From NCBI GenBank assembly GCA_038025085.1, contig CM076152.1:21722001-21786000 (forward strand): a DNA stretch of 64,000 nucleotides. Reading direction: 5' to 3'. Below the pieces are notes generated by a model, which searched no databases, was not told the DNA's origin, and was given only the letters and a program-made list of their open reading frames with translations. This DNA comes from Tetragonia tetragonoides. Its lineage: Eukaryota > Streptophyta > Magnoliopsida > Caryophyllales > Aizoaceae. A program made the position numbers and the translations under genes. How positions within the stretch are numbered: the stretch's first letter is position 1; each line of letters opens with the position of its first letter. Shown here piece after piece: positions 1-13,300 of this stretch.

Positions 1-73
1 GCTCTTCGTCAAATTTGATTGGCTCAAAATAATTTGGAAAATCCTGAAAGACCCAGAAAGTAAATGGGTCAAG

Positions 74-577
74 TTGATAGATCAGAAATATCTTAAAGGT
101 ACAAGTATCCTAGATTTTCAACCGGGAAAAAAGAACTCATGGCAATGGAATAATCTCCTCAAGATGCGGGATCTCTTCAAAAGTGGCTTGTGTTGGCAAG
201 TAGGCAATGGGCAGGATATTAAATTCCGAACAGACTGCTGTGTATCTCCTGTACCAATTAGAGACATGTTTTATGATATTACGTCAGACGACCCCCTTTT
301 TGATGTATCAATTCCTGTAAGCATGTTCATTAATGCTAGTGGTTATTGGGATTATACTCTCCTTTCGAGGGTAATCTCTCAGGAAACTATCCATGCAATC
401 CAAGGTATCCCGATTCCTTATAATAAAGTCCCTGATAAGTTTTATTGGGGTTATTCAGCGGATGAGAACTTTTCTTGTAAGTCTGCAACATGGATAGCAC
501 ATGGAATCAAGGACAAAATCAACACAAAGTGTAGCTTTAGCTGGATATGGGACTTGAATATCCCATCTTTTTTTTGA
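74..577 (+). pseudogene. LINE ORF2 fragment, zf-RVT-like region
   Basis: The 167-residue frame contains WQWNNLLKMRDL and GLCWQVGNGQDIKF, the signature of the region just after the reverse transcriptase in plant LINE ORF2 proteins, followed by the FSCKSATWIA and WSWIWDL-like motifs that precede the zinc-binding segment. The frame ends in a stop at 575-577 where the family protein would continue. The apparent ATG at 74 is internal to a longer protein whose N-terminus lies outside the window. It encodes no working protein. Confidence 0.7.
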
Positions 578-1179
578 TTGCCCCTTTTTTTTACAGCAAG
601 AGAAATTGAAATTTTGTGTAATGTCAAGTTAGTTAAGGATCCTAGTCACCTTCCATCCTCCACTGAAAGACTAAATTTTTTTAAAGAATAGTCTCTCTGA
701 AAACAATTTCAACCTTCTTATTATGACCTGGTGGATGCTATGGTTTGCAACAAAAGTTATTTTCAGTGATCTAGTCACTTCACCGCTTCAAATAGCTATT
801 TTTAGTAAATCAGCTTTCTGGAATGGAAAACTCTCTCCGAAAAAGAATTGGGGTTTGATGCAAGTGGGGCTTTCCCAAATAAAAACAAGACAAATGAACC
901 TAGATTAAACGTCAAATGGAAGCTACCCAGACAGAATTATATCAAACTTAATTTTGATGGTTCCAAGATAAAATAACTCTCAAGCTGCAGCTGGATTTGT
1001 AATTCGTAATGAAAAGGGTGAAGTCGTCTCCCTAAGAGCAAAGCCTTGCGGCACTAGCTCGATTCTAATGGCGGAAGAAATCAGACTTCAGGAAGGAGTG
1101 CGAATGGCCAGAGCTTTGGGCTACAAAAATATTACCATCAAAGGTGACAATTTGGCGGTCATCAAAGCAATTAGAGCAG

Positions 1180-1773
1180 CACTGGCGGAGCCAGAAATTT
1201 TTTATAGGGGGACTGAAACTTGTATAAAAATTTGGTCTTAATTTTCAATTCTTTTTTTTAAGTCTTCGTTTTGATTAAAAAAAAGTTTGTTAGAAATTAG
1301 TTATTTACAAGACCTTTAGCTATTAGTAGAGCATAAAAATTCTCCTAAAAATTTTATTTTTCATTTGAATAGAATTTTAGAACCAGAATTTTACAGTAAG
1401 ATGAAAACCGAACTTCATAAAAACCATGAAAAGGGATAATTATTATATAGAAAAAATGTTCAGGAGTTATACCCAAAAGAATGAAAAATAAATAAATAAT
1501 ACATATACTATATCATTTGTAAAACCAAAAGAAACAATGGGAAATGGGAAAGAAAGTGTGGCTAAATACTATAATAAAGAAAGGTGCAAAAAAAAAAAAA
1601 GGCCCAAGTGAGGTTTCTAAGACTTGAACCTCTGACCTCCATGAGGTAACAAAAGGCTGGCACCAACTGCGCTGCTCAAGAGTCATGTTATAGAAGTATC
1701 AGTTTTTCTATTTATTAAGTTTCGAAGTTATGGAGGGACCACGGCCTCCACTAGCCCCCTGTCTCCGCCCCTG
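1180..1773. mobile_element. hAT-type MITE with 8-bp TSD
   Basis: Ends are near-inverted: left CACTGGCGGAGCCAG, right (reverse complement) CAGGGGCGGAGACAG. Flanks are 8-bp duplications TAGAGCAG (1172-1179) and TAAAGCAG (1774-1781), one mismatch. An 8-bp duplication and about 15-bp terminal repeats fit the hAT superfamily. The element is 594 bp and non-coding. Its removal rejoins the LINE RNase H frame. Part of its interior resembles a tRNA on the minus strand. Confidence 0.8.
1606..1685 (-). other. tRNA-like sequence inside the hAT MITE
   Basis: On the minus strand there is a B-box-like GGTTCAAGTCT (1620-1630) and an A-box-like GCGCAGTTGGTGCC (1659-1672), about the right distance apart for a tRNA internal promoter. 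A clean acceptor stem is not visible, so this is not a functional tRNA gene. It may be a captured tRNA or tRNA-derived SINE head carried by the MITE. Confidence 0.45.
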
Positions 1774-2045
1774 TAAAGCAGAATGACATATCCCTTGGGA
1801 GATAGAAAATATTCTCATTGACACAAGAAAGATCTTCATTTTTTTTTGACAGGGTCGAGGTGCTCCACATCTTCAGAGAAACAAATGCTGTAGCGGATTT
1901 CATGGGGCATTTTGGTCATTCCTGTCCCATATTGTGTTCTTGGTCGGCTCTCTTTGACCAGTCCATAACCAATTTATTGGATAGAGAAACTTTAGGCTCA
2001 CCTTCTCGATAGTAGCGTGGTTGTTTTGTCTTTTCAAAAAAAAAA

Positions 2046-2363
2046 TAGTAGAAGTATTTTTTATAATTTTAGTTTTCTATTTTTTTAATGGGTTGGGGTG
2101 TTTGAAAATAATCTCTGCTGCGTGGGGGCGTGCCCTTGAACTGCCCAATCTTTATTCGACTTCACCTCGCTGTTTCAGTTTCTCCCCCACCCACACCCGC
2201 ACCCCACCTAGTTACGAGCAAGCAGAGGTCTCTTAACTCTTAAGTGTTCCCTCAAGGGTTTTTTCGCCTTCTACCTCCTCTCGCCTCTCTCTCTCTCCTC
2301 TAACTCCTCTCTCTCCTCTAACCCTCTCTCTGTTTTCTCTCTCCTACCCTACTTCGATCATCA
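2046..2363 (+). promoter_or_regulatory. Promoter and CT-rich 5' UTR of the EXA1-like gene
   Basis: This is the whole space between the LINE tail and the start codon. The last 150 bases are a pyrimidine-rich CT/CTC microsatellite tract, typical of plant 5' UTRs and Y-patch promoters. I see no convincing TATA box. The transcription start is not determinable here; part of the promoter may lie inside the LINE fragment. Confidence 0.55.
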
Positions 2364-4279
2364 ATGGCCGCCAAGGATGCTCGCAATCCCCTTTCCATCC
2401 CCACTACCACCCAGATCTCCAAAGGTATTCCCACTTCGCATTTTCCCTTACTATTTATATTCATATTCATTCTCTCTCAGCCCCAATCTCTATCGTTCTA
2501 TCTCTCCCATTCTATTTATCTCACTTGTTAGCAAGTCGTAATCTTCTTTTATCATTTTCGTCGTTTCTTTGATTTAACGTGAGTTATTGATAACTGGAGC
2601 TACTTATTAGTGGTTCACTTTGTTTCCGGTGTAAACCCTAGATTTTTTGGTGGGTATTCCTGCTAAATCTTTAGTATATGGATTTATTTTATTTTATTTA
2701 ATGATTTGAAGTTCTCTTAATTTCTGAAATGTGGAGTAAATTGATGAAGTATAAACTGTTTCTCAATGTCGGGTTCTGGGTGGAAGAATTTATGCTTTCA
2801 TAGAATGTTGTTATAAACCCATTGTTTTAATCATGTTTTCGATTTAATTGTAGGCAAATGAATTTTCGCACTTAAATAGGGTTATGGATTGACTTAGTGA
2901 ATTGGTGATTTTGTCTACATTCTATTTTGCGTACTTTTTAAGATTGCAAAGGTTGGGTTTTGAATTGATTAATGATAAAGAAGTTCCAATTGCTTGATGC
3001 TGCTTGGAAATGAGATAGTTTGCATTGTCAATGCTGTTGGTTTTACTAGGTGACAAAAATTCGTTGTTTGAGTAATATTCTTAGATAGAGCTTCCTTTAA
3101 TTTTTTTATTAATTTTTTTATTGGGGCTCCTCCGGTGGGGCTTTGGTGCTTCTAAATGTAATGGATTTTCTGGAGCTAAGGGCTTGCTGTCAACTCTTCT
3201 CCCCCCAAGCCCTCCCGGGGTTTGAGAAGGTTCTATAACTTGGAAGGTGTTAAACAGTTAGGTCTGTATCTGTGCACCAGCTCTTAGGATATCACACTTT
3301 AAGCGTCTGGCATTCGTTAGGTGTCCTCTCATCTATCTATGGGGCACAGGGCCTATACATTCTATTGGGCGCTTGTGTGCAATCTCATAGGCAACATTTT
3401 GTCCTGTATTGGGCAGTTATGTATGGGTGAAAGCTTGAATCAAGTGGGAAAGTATTGCTGATTGTTAAAGGATGCTTACTGATGAGCTATGTAGTTGCGC
3501 AGCAACTATTGAAAACCTCAATATGTGTGAAATTCATTGTTGTTGTGCTTTGAGATATTTGATCCATTCCCTCCTAAATCATATTCTAATGTATTGACAA
3601 GTTGGGATCGCCAACGGTGCTCCCAGGTTTATGTCTATGCTATGAAGGATGGAATGATAGTATAATCCTTATCAATCAGTCCTTTGGAATACTAGATGTG
3701 GATATTTAGTTGTTTATGCTGGTGACTGTCTGAATGCTGAGTCATTTATGCTAAGCAACAATTGCAACTTTGCAAGTTCCGTTGACCAGAAATTGCTGTT
3801 AAAAGAACTTGGGAAGATACCAGATATTGTCCATAGCAAATCCTTTTGTCTTTGAAATCAGAAAGAGAGTCTTAAGACCCCCAGTAATCTTGTGACTTTG
3901 TGAGCTCTCCAACATCACTTGAGCTGCTGTTGACTTTGGATATGCAATGCAGTTGGCTCACCCCTCCTCACAGGGTAAAGGGGACCAGCAGGAAGAGAAG
4001 GGTTTAGGTTTTTGAGATTATTGTGGCTCCTTTATGTGTGCTTTTCTTTTATGTCTTTTGTTATTTGGTGGAGTGACCATTCAAGTCAATGTTATATAGT
4101 TAATATGGCTATACACAGTAGAAAGAATGGGGGTGGATGGTTCATATATGTTTCCTTTTCAAATGTCTAATTTCAAATTTTTTTTTTTTAACCTGGGGGT
4201 GGTTAGGATCTTATTAAAGAAGTTTTTTCATTGTTCATATTCTCATGAAATTGTCTTGCACTCTTTCTTAATTGTAGTT

Positions 4280-4311
<32 letters not shown>

Positions 4312-7300
4312 CTTCTGAATGTTGCAGATATGCAAGGGCCGGACAATCCTCTTCCCCTTTCACCTCAATGGCTTCTTCCCAAGCCAGGGGAGAATAAGGC
4401 TGGGATGGCGCAAGGGGTTTGTATATTTTATCTCTGCTGCATTATCTCAAATTATAGATGAGTTTGGACCTCATAAATAAATGGCTTATTTTTTGTCCGT
4501 CAAATGCTTGTTATTGCGCAGTGGTATTAGATTCTGGTCAACCTGGCATATATCATGCTTTAATGCCTTTTTGCTTTGTTATCTATGCAGGAAAATCATC
4601 TGAATGCTTGTACTGCATATGTTAGTCACTCAGATGTCAATAAGTCTCCTGGAAATGAAGAGATGCATGACAGTCAGAAAAAGAAAGATGTGTTCAGGCC
4701 AACTATTCTTGATATGGAATCTGGTCGTCGTGACCGCTGGCGTGATGAAGAAAGGGACACTAATCCATCAATTCGGAAGGACCGGTGGAGGGAGGGAGAC
4801 AAAGAGATTGGTGACAGTCGAAGGACTGATCGATGGGTCGATAACTCGCCAATGAGACACTTTGGAGAAGCACGTCGAACTCCTACTGACAGATGGGCTG
4901 ATACCATCAAGGATATTAATCCTGATCAACGTCGTGAGAACAAGTGGAACACACGCTGGGGCCCGGACGGCAGAGAGATGGATAAGTGGTCTGACGCTGG
5001 AAAACATGGTGAGATGCCTCATGATAAAGGGCTGTCACATCCGGCAAATCACGGGAAGGATGAGAAGGAGGGTGATCACTATCGGCCTTGGAGACCTAGT
5101 TCTTTGCAAGGTCGGGGAAGGGCAGACCCACCACATCACCAAATTCAAATGGCAAGCAAAGATGGTCCAACTTTTGGCCATGGGCGAGGACGTGGGGATA
5201 ATCCTCCTCCGGCCTTTTTTATTGGTCGTGGAAGATCTATCGTTGGTTCTGGGAGTGTCAATAACACTCCTACTCATTCTCAATCTGTAGGTTTCATTTC
5301 TAATAGAGGTGATAATAGTCATGGAGAACCTTCCCCTTTCAGATATAATAGGACAAAGCTGCTTGATGTATATCGTCTGACAGATGTAAGGTCCTCAAGC
5401 AAAATATTGGATGGACTATTACAAGTCCCCTCTCTCACCGAGGAAGAACCCTTAGAGCCTCTGGCACTTTGTGCTCCTACACATGAAGAATCAGTAAGTC
5501 ATGAAGATCTTGTTTTGGAGCTTGCTATGTTATCATTCTAACTGTCTGTATCTCTGTGATGTGGACAGGGTATTTTGAAGGGAATTGATAAGGGGGAGAT
5601 AGTTAGCAGTGGTGCACCTCAAATTTCTAAGGATGGATCTGCTGCACGAAGCACAGTGGATTATCCAACGACAAGGCGAACAAAGATTGGTATCAGTTGT
5701 TTTTGTACTGTATTTCCCTTTTTCTTCTCACTTGTTCCATCCCGATTCCAGCTATTGGGATTGGGATTCATAAATTTCTGTAGTGAGCTGACATCTTTCT
5801 ACTGCAATTTCTCTTGACAGGTAGCAGAGATGATGTATCTCTGAGTCCCCTTGATGATGCTAATGATAAAGCTGAGAACTCCGTGGTTGCTCATTCAAAA
5901 AATTTTGCGGGCTCATCCCATGACAAGCAGGGTTTTACTTATGGATCTAATGTGACGAGGGAGAGCTTGGAGAATAACCATATGTATGCTGAGAATAAGT
6001 ATAGTATTGAAGGTAATATTTTAGAAGTTGTATTTCTGTCCACCCTTGTTTACTAGCCTTTTCTTTGTCAACATGTGGATTTCTGGTCAATGCATGCTGT
6101 GTCTACTCTTTATCGACTAGTATTTTACCTAGTACTAATTTACAAGGCTAGGCTGCTGCTTTGCCCTAAAAAGGAATAGAGAGAGACAAGGTAATATGAT
6201 TCTTAAGCCACCAATTTGGTTCATTTTAAAAGTTTTAGACTTAGTCCTATTTTTGGAAAGAGTAGCAATACCATTGAGCCTTAAATTCCAAGTTTGTGAG
6301 AAACTGGAACCAGATTCAAACTGTAAATACGTCGAGCGACTGAAAGAATTTATCAAGGCAACGGAAAGGCAGTGCTCCTATTTTAAGTCAAGCTCTGTAA
6401 TAGTAGCTTGTGATGTAGCCTTATCAATCCTTTCGCGAGGTCAAGTTCTGTTGTATAGCAAAAAAGAACAGGGAAATCTGAATTAAGGAATAGTTTTGTG
6501 ACTTAGCAAATTTGATTTCATTTTGTATTACTTTCAAAGAATAAAAGGTTAAAATTTGATTGACAGATGTTAGAACCAGGACTCCAACCTGGAAGTTGAA
6601 TAATTAATACTCAATTTGGAATTCATACGATATAGGTTGGTTTGTTTTTCGTAAGGATGATGGATTTAAACTTCATGCTCCAGTGACAGCTTTGATGGAT
6701 TTGCAGTATTGTTGCATACTGTTATTCATGTACACTCTCAGTTTATTGTCACTGTAGTAAAAATGATTTTGCGAAGTGGAGAATGTCTGTATGGTATGCT
6801 TGATTGTGTGTGCTCGGTGGCAGTTTTTACTCTGTATGAAGCTAAGTGCACAAATATTAATCCAATTGCTTGTTGGTAGTGCATCTACTAAAGTGCATTT
6901 TCTTGACGTGAAAGCAGCTGCAGTGGATGATAGTTCTGCTTTAAAGAAGGTTGATGAGGTCTCCCATTACAGTGATACTGGTTTTAAGGGGAGTGTTCCT
7001 GCTCAGTCAGGAACTCCATGGCGATCACCTTCTGTCAGAGAACATGCTCATCCTCCCTCACGTGAATGGTTTGATGTTCCTAGTGACATTCACGCAAGAA
7101 GCTCTGGTAGTGGCTGGTCACAAGGATTGAAAGATCGTTTAAATGAATGGGAAAATGGTTTGCCTAATCCTTCTTATGCTCAGAATGAACGGAAATGGCA
7201 AATGGGTGAAGACTCTGCAGTCAGAAAGAATCCCCCTATAGTCGTTGACAGAGAACATGAACCAAGAAAGCTCTTGCAGCCTGCTCCAGAGGAGCTGCTC

Positions 7301-10300
7301 CTCTATTATAAAGACCCTCAAGGTCAAGTTCAGGGTCCATTTTCTGGCAGTGATATAATTGGGTGGTTTGAGGCTGGCTACTTCGGCATAAATTTGCTAG
7401 TTCGCCTCGCAAATGCTCCAAATGACTCTCCATTTTCCGTACTTGGTGATGTGATGCCCCACTTGCGGAAAGCTGGACCACCACCTGGTTTCAAAACAGC
7501 AAAGCCGAATGAAGCAACTGAAGTGTCTAGCAGATCAAACTTGAGTGGATTTGGGAAGGTCCTTCCTGGTCCTAGTGGGCTTGATGTGATTGGGAGCGAG
7601 CATAGACCTGCACATGGTTCGTCTACTGAAGCCGAGAACAAATTTATAGAGTCACTGATGTCTGGCGATATCTGCGGCTCTCCCCTGGAGAGATTTACCT
7701 CCACGGAAGGTTGCTGCATGACTAGATGTCTTCCAACTAGTTTTCTCATATTTCTCTGCAAGCTCTTTTTTGTTCTCATAATTTCTGCTTGTTTGTGTAA
7801 TTTATGGTTTCTTCTGGTATGTAGGTCTTCAGGGATTTATTGGGACCACATCTAGTGGTATGCCTCCCTTGGGAGCTGAAAGTGGAGATGCCCTCAACCT
7901 CCTCGCCAAGAGAATGAATCTTGAACGACAGAAATCATTGCCTCATCCTTATCCGTATTGGCCTGCTAGAGATGTTGCTCCTGTTGTTCCAAACCCTGAC
8001 ATTCTAAGGGACTCTACCATAACACAGGGAAATCTCCTTTCCTCCACTCCTGATATGCCTCGACCTCCTGCTCCTCAGACTGTTGAGATGATGTCTATTC
8101 TTCAGGGGTTATCTGATAGGTCATCTGCTGGCATGACCAGTAGTGTGGGTGGTTGGCCAGATTTCTCTGGCCAAGGAGGTGTTGACCCATTTAAAGATAC
8201 TCATGGACAGAACATTGCTCAAGCTGTTTATGGAATGCATCAACATAAGATGCAGCCACAAAATCAGCCGTCAATGACAAATCTGCTTGCCCAGACTCTG
8301 GACAGCCCTAACATCCTGACTGACAAGGTACTTACATCTGGTCTTGCCCAAGACCCACAAGTGTTGAATCTGCTGCAGCAGCAGTATTTGCTGCAGTTGC
8401 AATCTCAACAATCTATGCCAAGTCCGCAGCTGTCGCTTCTGGATAAGATCCTCTTGCTTAAACAGCAACAGAAACAAGAGGAGCAGCAACAATTATTGCG
8501 ACAGCAGCAGTTGCTCTCTCAGGTTTTGTCAGAGCAGCATCTTCAGCGCTTTGATGATCAATCTTTTGGACAATTGCAGCCTTCTGCAATGCCGGTTGGG
8601 AATGTACCTACTGATCATTCTCTTTCCCAGATTTCACATCAATTGTTTCAGGCTAGCCCACAAGTTTCTGTTCCTGGCATGCAAGGTGATAGAAATGCCA
8701 ACTTTGCTAATATGCCTGCAAACGTCTCCCACGATTTGAGTCATACAGTTGCTTCTGAAGGCCCTTCTTTGCACCTGCCTCATCAGAGATTTGAGATCCA
8801 GAAAAGTTGGTCAAGTATGCCAGCAAACGGTGAGAACATCAACTATAGTGATTCATCACTGGGTTCCGCAGTGGTGGAGAACTTAGCAGCTTCCGGCGCG
8901 ATTCCTCAGAGTGGTTCTGCACATCAGCATTCTTCTTCTGAACTTAGTACACCACCTTCAATACGGCAGCCATTAAAAAATAATTCCAAAACTTTAGAAC
9001 CTGCATATTCTTCAATCCGTGATATCAGTAGTGATTCGGTACCTTCCAAGCTGCCTGAATCGTCTATTTGCAAACCATCAGCGGGAGCTCATGAGGAAAA
9101 TATCTTGACGCCTGGCAGCAATGATGTGAAGATTATGCCTACTGGTGGTCTTGAGGAAACACCTGTAAAAGAGAGCAGTGCAGAGGTGTCAGCAGCAAGA
9201 GAAGCTAAGAATGTGGAAGCACGTGAGGTGAAGAAAAGTTCTGACAAGAAGTCGAGAAAGCTAAAAACTTCCAAGGCACAGCCATCTTCTGAGCAGGTGA
9301 AGGGAGTATCAAAGGCATCCACTTTGCAGCTATCAAAGCAATCCGATGCTGAAGGATCTAATGTTGCAGACAAGTCAGAGGTTCCTCTATCTGCGGGACT
9401 TACATCAGATGGAGTATCCTTGCAGAAGAGTTGGGATGTTCCCTGTCCGCAAGGAAGTGATTCTGGCTTTACCAGTATTCATGATGATGATACTGAAACT
9501 GAGTGCAAAGGTGAACAAAAACAGAGCGGTTCTGTTTCACAAGAAAGTGCACAAGTGAATTTTGCACATAAAGGTTGGAAGCCAGCAGTTTGTGTTAAGC
9601 CCAAGTCACTATTGGAGATTCAACAAGAAGAGCAGCAAAGGGCGCAGATGGAGATCCTGGGTTCTGGTATCTCTGCTTCTGCTAGTTCCATGAGCTCCTC
9701 AACTCCTTGGTCGGGAGTAGTTGTGCATTCGGAACCTAAAGTGATTAAAGGAGTTCATCAAGATAGTGGTAACAGTGATTCTGATATGGGTAAAATGGAG
9801 CTGTCGAAGGTCAAGAAAAGTGGCCTACATGATCTTTTGGCGCAAGAAGTTCTAGCGAAGTCTAATGAGAGAGACGTTGAAGTTCCTGACATTCCTCTGC
9901 CGTTACCATCTATGTCTACTCAGTTAGATAAAGTCAATGATGATAGTTTCATTGAAGCTAAAGATACAAAGAAGAGTCGCAAGAAGGCTGCAAAGGCTAA
10001 AGGTGCTGGAGCAAAGGTCTCAATGTCAGTTTCATCTGCAGACGTGATGGTTGCATCAAGTCCTATCGAGAAAGGGAAAACATCCAAACATGTGCCTTCT
10101 GAGAAGGAGGTATTGCCTGCACCTCCATCTGGCCCTTCTCTGGGTGATTTTGTTCCTTGGAAGGGAGAATCTACAAGCCCTTCTCCTGCTCCTGCATGGT
10201 CTACAGATCCTGTGAAGCTTCCAAAACCCACATCACTAAGGGACATCTTGAGAGAGCAGGACAAGAAAGTAACTTCAACTCAGCAACATTCCCAGATGCC

Positions 10301-13300
10301 AACTCCTCAAAAATCCCAGCCAGCCCAGACTCGTGCAGGTTCCTGGTCTGCGTCAGCAGCATCACCATCACCATCAAAAGCTACGCCTATTCAGATCCAT
10401 TCTCATGTTTCATCCCAATCGAAATACAAAGGTGAAGACGATTTGTTCTGGGGTCCACCAGAGCAATCAAAGCAAGACAGCAAAAAGTATGTTTACTATC
10501 TCTCTATTTGGTTGTATATATTGCCTATTCATACTGTTTCTACTCTAATACAAGGTCGTACCACTTCTTGGGTGGATGGTAGATGTTAATATGTCAAATG
10601 ATCTTCTGTTGAATTTCTGTTTGTTGATTCGGTCGATACATTAAAGTTAGATAAATTTCTCTTTGGAGCTTTGAGCCTAGTACATTCCTTGTAGAATTCA
10701 GATGGTGAAATTGGTTGGGGGATATTAGTTTCTTTTTTTTTTTTTTTTCTCCATTTCACTCTCTGCCACTTAAAGGTGCTTAGTTATCTGTATCTTCATG
10801 CTTAAACTTTGAAGCTGCTATGTGTACTAGCTTGCTGTGGGTTCAAAGATTAGACTTAGTAGAGAAGCACTCTCTTACTGCAACTCACGATTTCGGTGAC
10901 TGAACCGAGATTTGTCTTGGAAGGGACTATGGACCTGAGAATCCAATAAAATGGCCATAAAGGAGGGTATCTGTAGGGGTGCGGGCCATTGGTTGATGTT
11001 GACGGTACACGTCTAAAGGTCCCATTTGGCTGATATTGCATCTGATAATTCCCAGTGTATAATTTACTCAGATCCAGCCAGCCTCATAAGTTGGAGTAAA
11101 CTTTCCAAATATTGTACCTTAGTGTATTTTATGAAATGTCAGTACACATTAGTGTATATTCACTAGACCTTAGTACATATCAATGTACACTTAGGTTGAA
11201 TCGTATGATCTTCTTGATGTAGAAGGGTATTGAATCAACTCTCGGATAAAACTTTCTAGAGACCCTACCGACCCACCTAGTCGGCATACACTTGTGGAGC
11301 CCTATAATAAACTAATTTAACTCTAAAGGCTTTTTGATTGGTTGGGTGTTCTTGTTTTTATTATTATTTTCTTGGTTGCATGTATTTAGTACGGGTGTAG
11401 TCTGTAGTGTGGTTATTTTGGCTGCATGTATTATTTTGCTTGCATGTACACTATTTAGTTCGGGTGTAGTCTTATTTTTTTATTATTTTTTGGTTGCATA
11501 TATATTGTTTTTTTTTTTGCACTGAAAGAAAAGGAAGAAATTGAAGGTTGCACAATGACACTGAAAGTAAATTTATTGATTTGTATATAGAACTTATTTA
11601 TGTCATTAAGAAAGAAAAACTAATAAAGCTTTGTTGTCTACTTGTCTTTGTATGTAAACATTTTATGCTATGAAATGTCTAGGTTTGCTTTAGACCATAA
11701 TGGTTTAAATATCTCCTCCGTCACATGCTAATATCCTTGAGTTTCTGCTTTAAAGCATGCCAATATTGCTCGTTCTGTCTTTCCTACAACATTGCAATCC
11801 TACTTTAGTGAATGAATGCGTTTGTCTTTTGTGAAAAGGAAAAGATAGTGTGATCCTTTTTAGTGAACTATAATGTGGAGGTGGTTTCTGAAATCATGTT
11901 TGTCTAGATTGGAGTTAGATGTTGTGCCATGTTTTGAATTGATTTCCATGCAAGTATTTGCTAAACCAGATGATGTCAACTCAGCTAGCTGGTGAAGTCC
12001 TTGTGGATGGTACCGGGGACTTGGGTGTGAAACCCATCTTCTTCCTCCCTAATGGTTCCCTCAACCTTGTTGCTAGTTATGTATTCATTTGGTAGACCAT
12101 CTCATGGTTCTTGAGGAAGCACTAAGACTATTAAACCCTTTTGTGCGACCATTTTCTCATAACAGGGTAGACTTTCCTCAGCTTGGAAACCATGGGAGTT
12201 GGGCTACAAAAAGCACACATGCAAAAGGAGCTCCTCCGGCTTCTGTTAGCAGACAGAAGTCTACTGGTGGCAGGTCTGTTGAGCATTCTTCGCCCGCCTC
12301 TGCCCAGTCGTCTGTGAAAGGAAAACGAGATGGCAATACCAAGCACTCAGGTGAGTTCATTTTAACAGAATGACGAATAAGTTGTACGCTAATTTTCTTT
12401 ATATTTTCTGTCTGTGGGATTTATCTTATTAGTTACTTGGTTGACTTTATGTGTTCATGTTTTGTAGAAGCTATGGACTTCAAAGACTGGTGCGAGAGTG
12501 AATCTGTGAGGCTTACTGGAAGCAAGGGTATGATTTGTTGCTTCTGCTGCTTGTTAAGAGTAATAATGTTTACATATGGCCCTTATCATAATCATATTAG
12601 CAATGTTAGCGATGTGCGTTGCCTGTCTACAAGGGGAAAGATTAAAGTATTATGCACTTTTGATTCGATTATTTTGCTCACACCTGCTTTTGAAGTTTGA
12701 CTGTGTTTTCATATTTTTTTTTCCCTCTTTGTGTTTTGGATAACTTGGCAAAGTTCCATTACTTCTAAATTAGTTGCATCCTACATACACGTGCTCACAC
12801 ACATCATGCAATAAGGAGCTCTATTCTGTGTTACTTGTTTTGCTATATCATTACCAATGGAGTTGTGCTTCTGCTTTCCACCTTTATAAACGATGATTTA
12901 AGGTGATAATTTTCTTTCTGACCCAATCTAATTTTGCTGTGGTTTGATGTTGCGGTTTATTCTCATATGAAGTTGTTTGTTTATGTTTCTAGACACAAGT
13001 TTCCTGGAATTTTGCGTGAAGCAGTCCAGATCAGAGGCTGAGACACTGCTGATAGAAAATCTTGGTTCCTTTGATCCAAACCATGCATTCATCGAGAAGT
13101 TTTTGGATTATAAGGAGTTGCTGCCCGCAGATGTACTTGAGATAGCTTTTCAAAGTCGGAATGATCTGAAGGCCTTTAACACCAGAGCCAGAGACATGAC
13201 TTCCGACAATGCCGGTGTAGGAGACATTTATAGGGACAATTCAGTAGGTGCAGACGGTTCTGCCAAAGGAGGAAAGAAGGGGAAGAAAGGAAAAAAAGTC

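Larger units (their letters stand above)
906..2012 (+). pseudogene. LINE RNase H-like domain, split by hAT insertion
   Basis: Before the insertion the frame reads LNFDGS (first acidic residue of RNase H), MAEEIRLQEGV (catalytic Glu region) and IKGDNLAVIKAI (second Asp). After the insertion it resumes with IENILID and, one frame over, FRETNAVADFMGHFGH, the last RNase H motif. An in-frame TAA follows the first motif and a poly-T run near 1840-1850 carries a frameshift. The hAT element at 1180-1773 and its 8-bp duplication interrupt the domain directly after the second Asp motif. This is a relic. Confidence 0.7.
1..2045 (+). mobile_element. Decayed LINE 3' end (non-LTR retrotransposon fragment)
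   Basis: This is the C-terminal end of a plant L1-type ORF2, cut by the window start. The order is a zinc-binding reverse-transcriptase-associated region (74-577), a broken linker (about 580-905) and an RNase H-like domain (about 906-2010). The fragment ends with a short A-run at about 2036-2045, as expected for a LINE poly(A) tail. Stops and frameshifts show it is dead. A 594-bp hAT-type element splits the RNase H part. The 3' end lies only about 320 bases before the start codon of the EXA1-like gene. Family assignment rests on recognisable motifs, not on a search. Confidence 0.75.

Noticed and set aside
1606..1685. Functional tRNA gene
   Set aside because: Only box A/B-like words are present; no acceptor stem or clear anticodon arm, and it lies inside a MITE.
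4674..5322. Antisense ORFs over EXA1 exon 3
   Set aside because: Shadows of a strongly coding exon; no domain and no splice logic on the minus strand.
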